This document shows, piece by piece, positions 22,298-22,986 of a DNA stretch of 22,986 nucleotides; positions within the stretch are counted from its first letter, which is position 1; each line of letters starts with the position of its first letter. The stretch is from DATJPD01 sp036394195. Lineage in GTDB: Bacteria; Pseudomonadota; Alphaproteobacteria; CACIAM-22H2. Both the position numbers and the translations under genes were made by a program. The stretch lies in the NCBI GenBank assembly GCA_036394195.1, contig DASWFO010000045.1, positions 1-22,986 on the forward strand. The letters run 5' to 3'. The notes beneath the pieces are model-generated. The model was not told the DNA's origin and searched no databases. It worked only from the letters and a program-made list of their open reading frames with translations.

Positions 22298-22986
22298 TTG
22301 ATGGCCAACGGGTTGGTCGGCGAGCCGACGGCGCCGGTGATCGGGATTGCCGGGGCCACGAACATGAACTCGTGGACCTTGTCCTGGGCGCAGTCCTCGG
22401 CGAGGTCCTTCAGATAGAAGATCTCGCCCATGGTCATGCCCATGATCGGGATGGTGATCCAGTGCCAGGGCTGGTTGATGCCGGGCTCGCTCTCGTTCGG
22501 CCGCACCTCGCAGCCCCAGGTGTCGCTGGCGAGGGCTGCCAACTGGGTGCGCTGAATCCACTCCAGGGTCTCGAACGAGAAGCCCGGCGCGTCGCCGCCC
22601 GGATAGCCGTCCCAGCTGCCCGCCTTGATCTTCTGCTCCATCTGGCCGGTGCGCACGATGACGAAGTCGCCGCGCTTCACCACGACACCGTGCGCCTTGG
22701 CGGTGCGGTCGAGATCCTCGCAGGTGATCGCATAGCCGTCGTCGAGTGCCTCCTTGCCCTGCGTCCGTGCCACGTCGAGGAAGACGCCGCGGCCGACCAT
22801 CTTGGCCTTGGTCTTCTCGATGCCGCATTTCTGCGCACCGGCCGAGGTCACCTCGCGGCAGTCATAGCCGTTCCACATGTGGTTCTCGTAGAAGATGTGG
22901 CCGAGGCCGTCCCACTGCGTGCCGCATTGCAGCGGCATCACCACCATGTCGTCGGCGGCGCGGATGCCGCGATGATCGAGCACGCC
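22294..22986 (-). CDS. Cyclase-family metal-dependent hydrolase, 5' end outside window
   Basis: The C-terminal 230 residues of a cyclase-family protein (PF04199; relatives include bacterial kynurenine formamidase). The metal-binding signature is present in the variant form QCGTQWDGLGHIFY, where the textbook motif is HxGTHxDxPxH. Further family segments are VGRGVFLDVAR, ITCEDLDRTAKAHGVVVKRGDFVIVRTG, PGFSFETLEWIQRTQLAALASDTWGCEV and NQPWHWITIPIMGMTMGEIFYLKDLAEDC. The frame is open to the window edge, so the start lies outside; longer members of the family have about 320 residues. No export signal can be judged. It appears to head the minus-strand run of six genes within this window. Substrate unknown; hydrolysis of a cyclic or acyl amide or lactone is plausible. 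Confidence 0.9.
   Translation of the reverse strand, partial: GVLDHRGIRAADDMVVMPLQCGTQWDGLGHIFYENHMWNGYDCREVTSAGAQKCGIEKTKAKMVGRGVFLDVARTQGKEALDDGYAITCEDLDRTAKAHGVVVKRGDFVIVRTGQMEQKIKAGSWDGYPGGDAPGFSFETLEWIQRTQLAALASDTWGCEVRPNESEPGINQPWHWITIPIMGMTMGEIFYLKDLAEDCAQDKVHEFMFVAPAIPITGAVGSPTNPLAIK

Overview
The window looks like a chromosomal stretch from a GC-rich soil or rhizosphere alphaproteobacterium. I base this on uniformly high GC, two exact EcfG-type (general stress response) promoter matches, a Bug/TctC periplasmic binding protein plus the remnant of another, many small-molecule hydrolases, and several families of palindromic intergenic repeats. I cannot name a genus. There is no rRNA, tRNA or CRISPR array.

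Layout. 1-1340: a complete IS110-family element of the IS1111 type, inserted in the stem of a palindromic repeat; its transposase frame is broken at a run of eight T. 1408-2157: class II aldolase/adducin protein, with related palindromic repeats on both sides. 2312-4431: a phospholipase D/cardiolipin synthase-like lipoprotein and a small BON-domain lipoprotein, divergent from a region carrying two back-to-back EcfG-type promoters. 4527-6898 (minus): a ThDP-dependent decarboxylase, a truncated Bug protein and a VOC protein. 6992-9776 (plus): an intact Bug solute-binding protein and a Tat-exported amidohydrolase. 9929-13644 (minus): a second ThDP enzyme, a Pro/Tyr-rich secreted protein and an MFS transporter. 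13856-16700 (plus): an ACMSD-like amidohydrolase, a dienelactone hydrolase and a diheme cytochrome c. 16855-22986 (minus): a probable operon of cyclase-family hydrolase (5' end outside the window), small secreted protein, third ThDP enzyme, M20 amidohydrolase, SoxC-like sulfite dehydrogenase and monoheme cytochrome c.

How it fits together. Uptake (Bug protein, MFS), hydrolysis (three amidohydrolase types, cyclase, dienelactone hydrolase), C-C bond cleavage (three ThDP enzymes, class II aldolase, ACMSD-like enzyme) and electron disposal (Mo enzyme and two c-type cytochromes) suggest catabolism of organic acids or aromatic-derived compounds. The substrates cannot be read from the sequence. All four convergent gene ends carry strong hairpins, most of them repeat elements that probably also serve as bidirectional terminators. 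The clearest unusual signal is the divergent EcfG promoter pair; the most speculative is a possible link between the third ThDP enzyme and sulfite oxidation.
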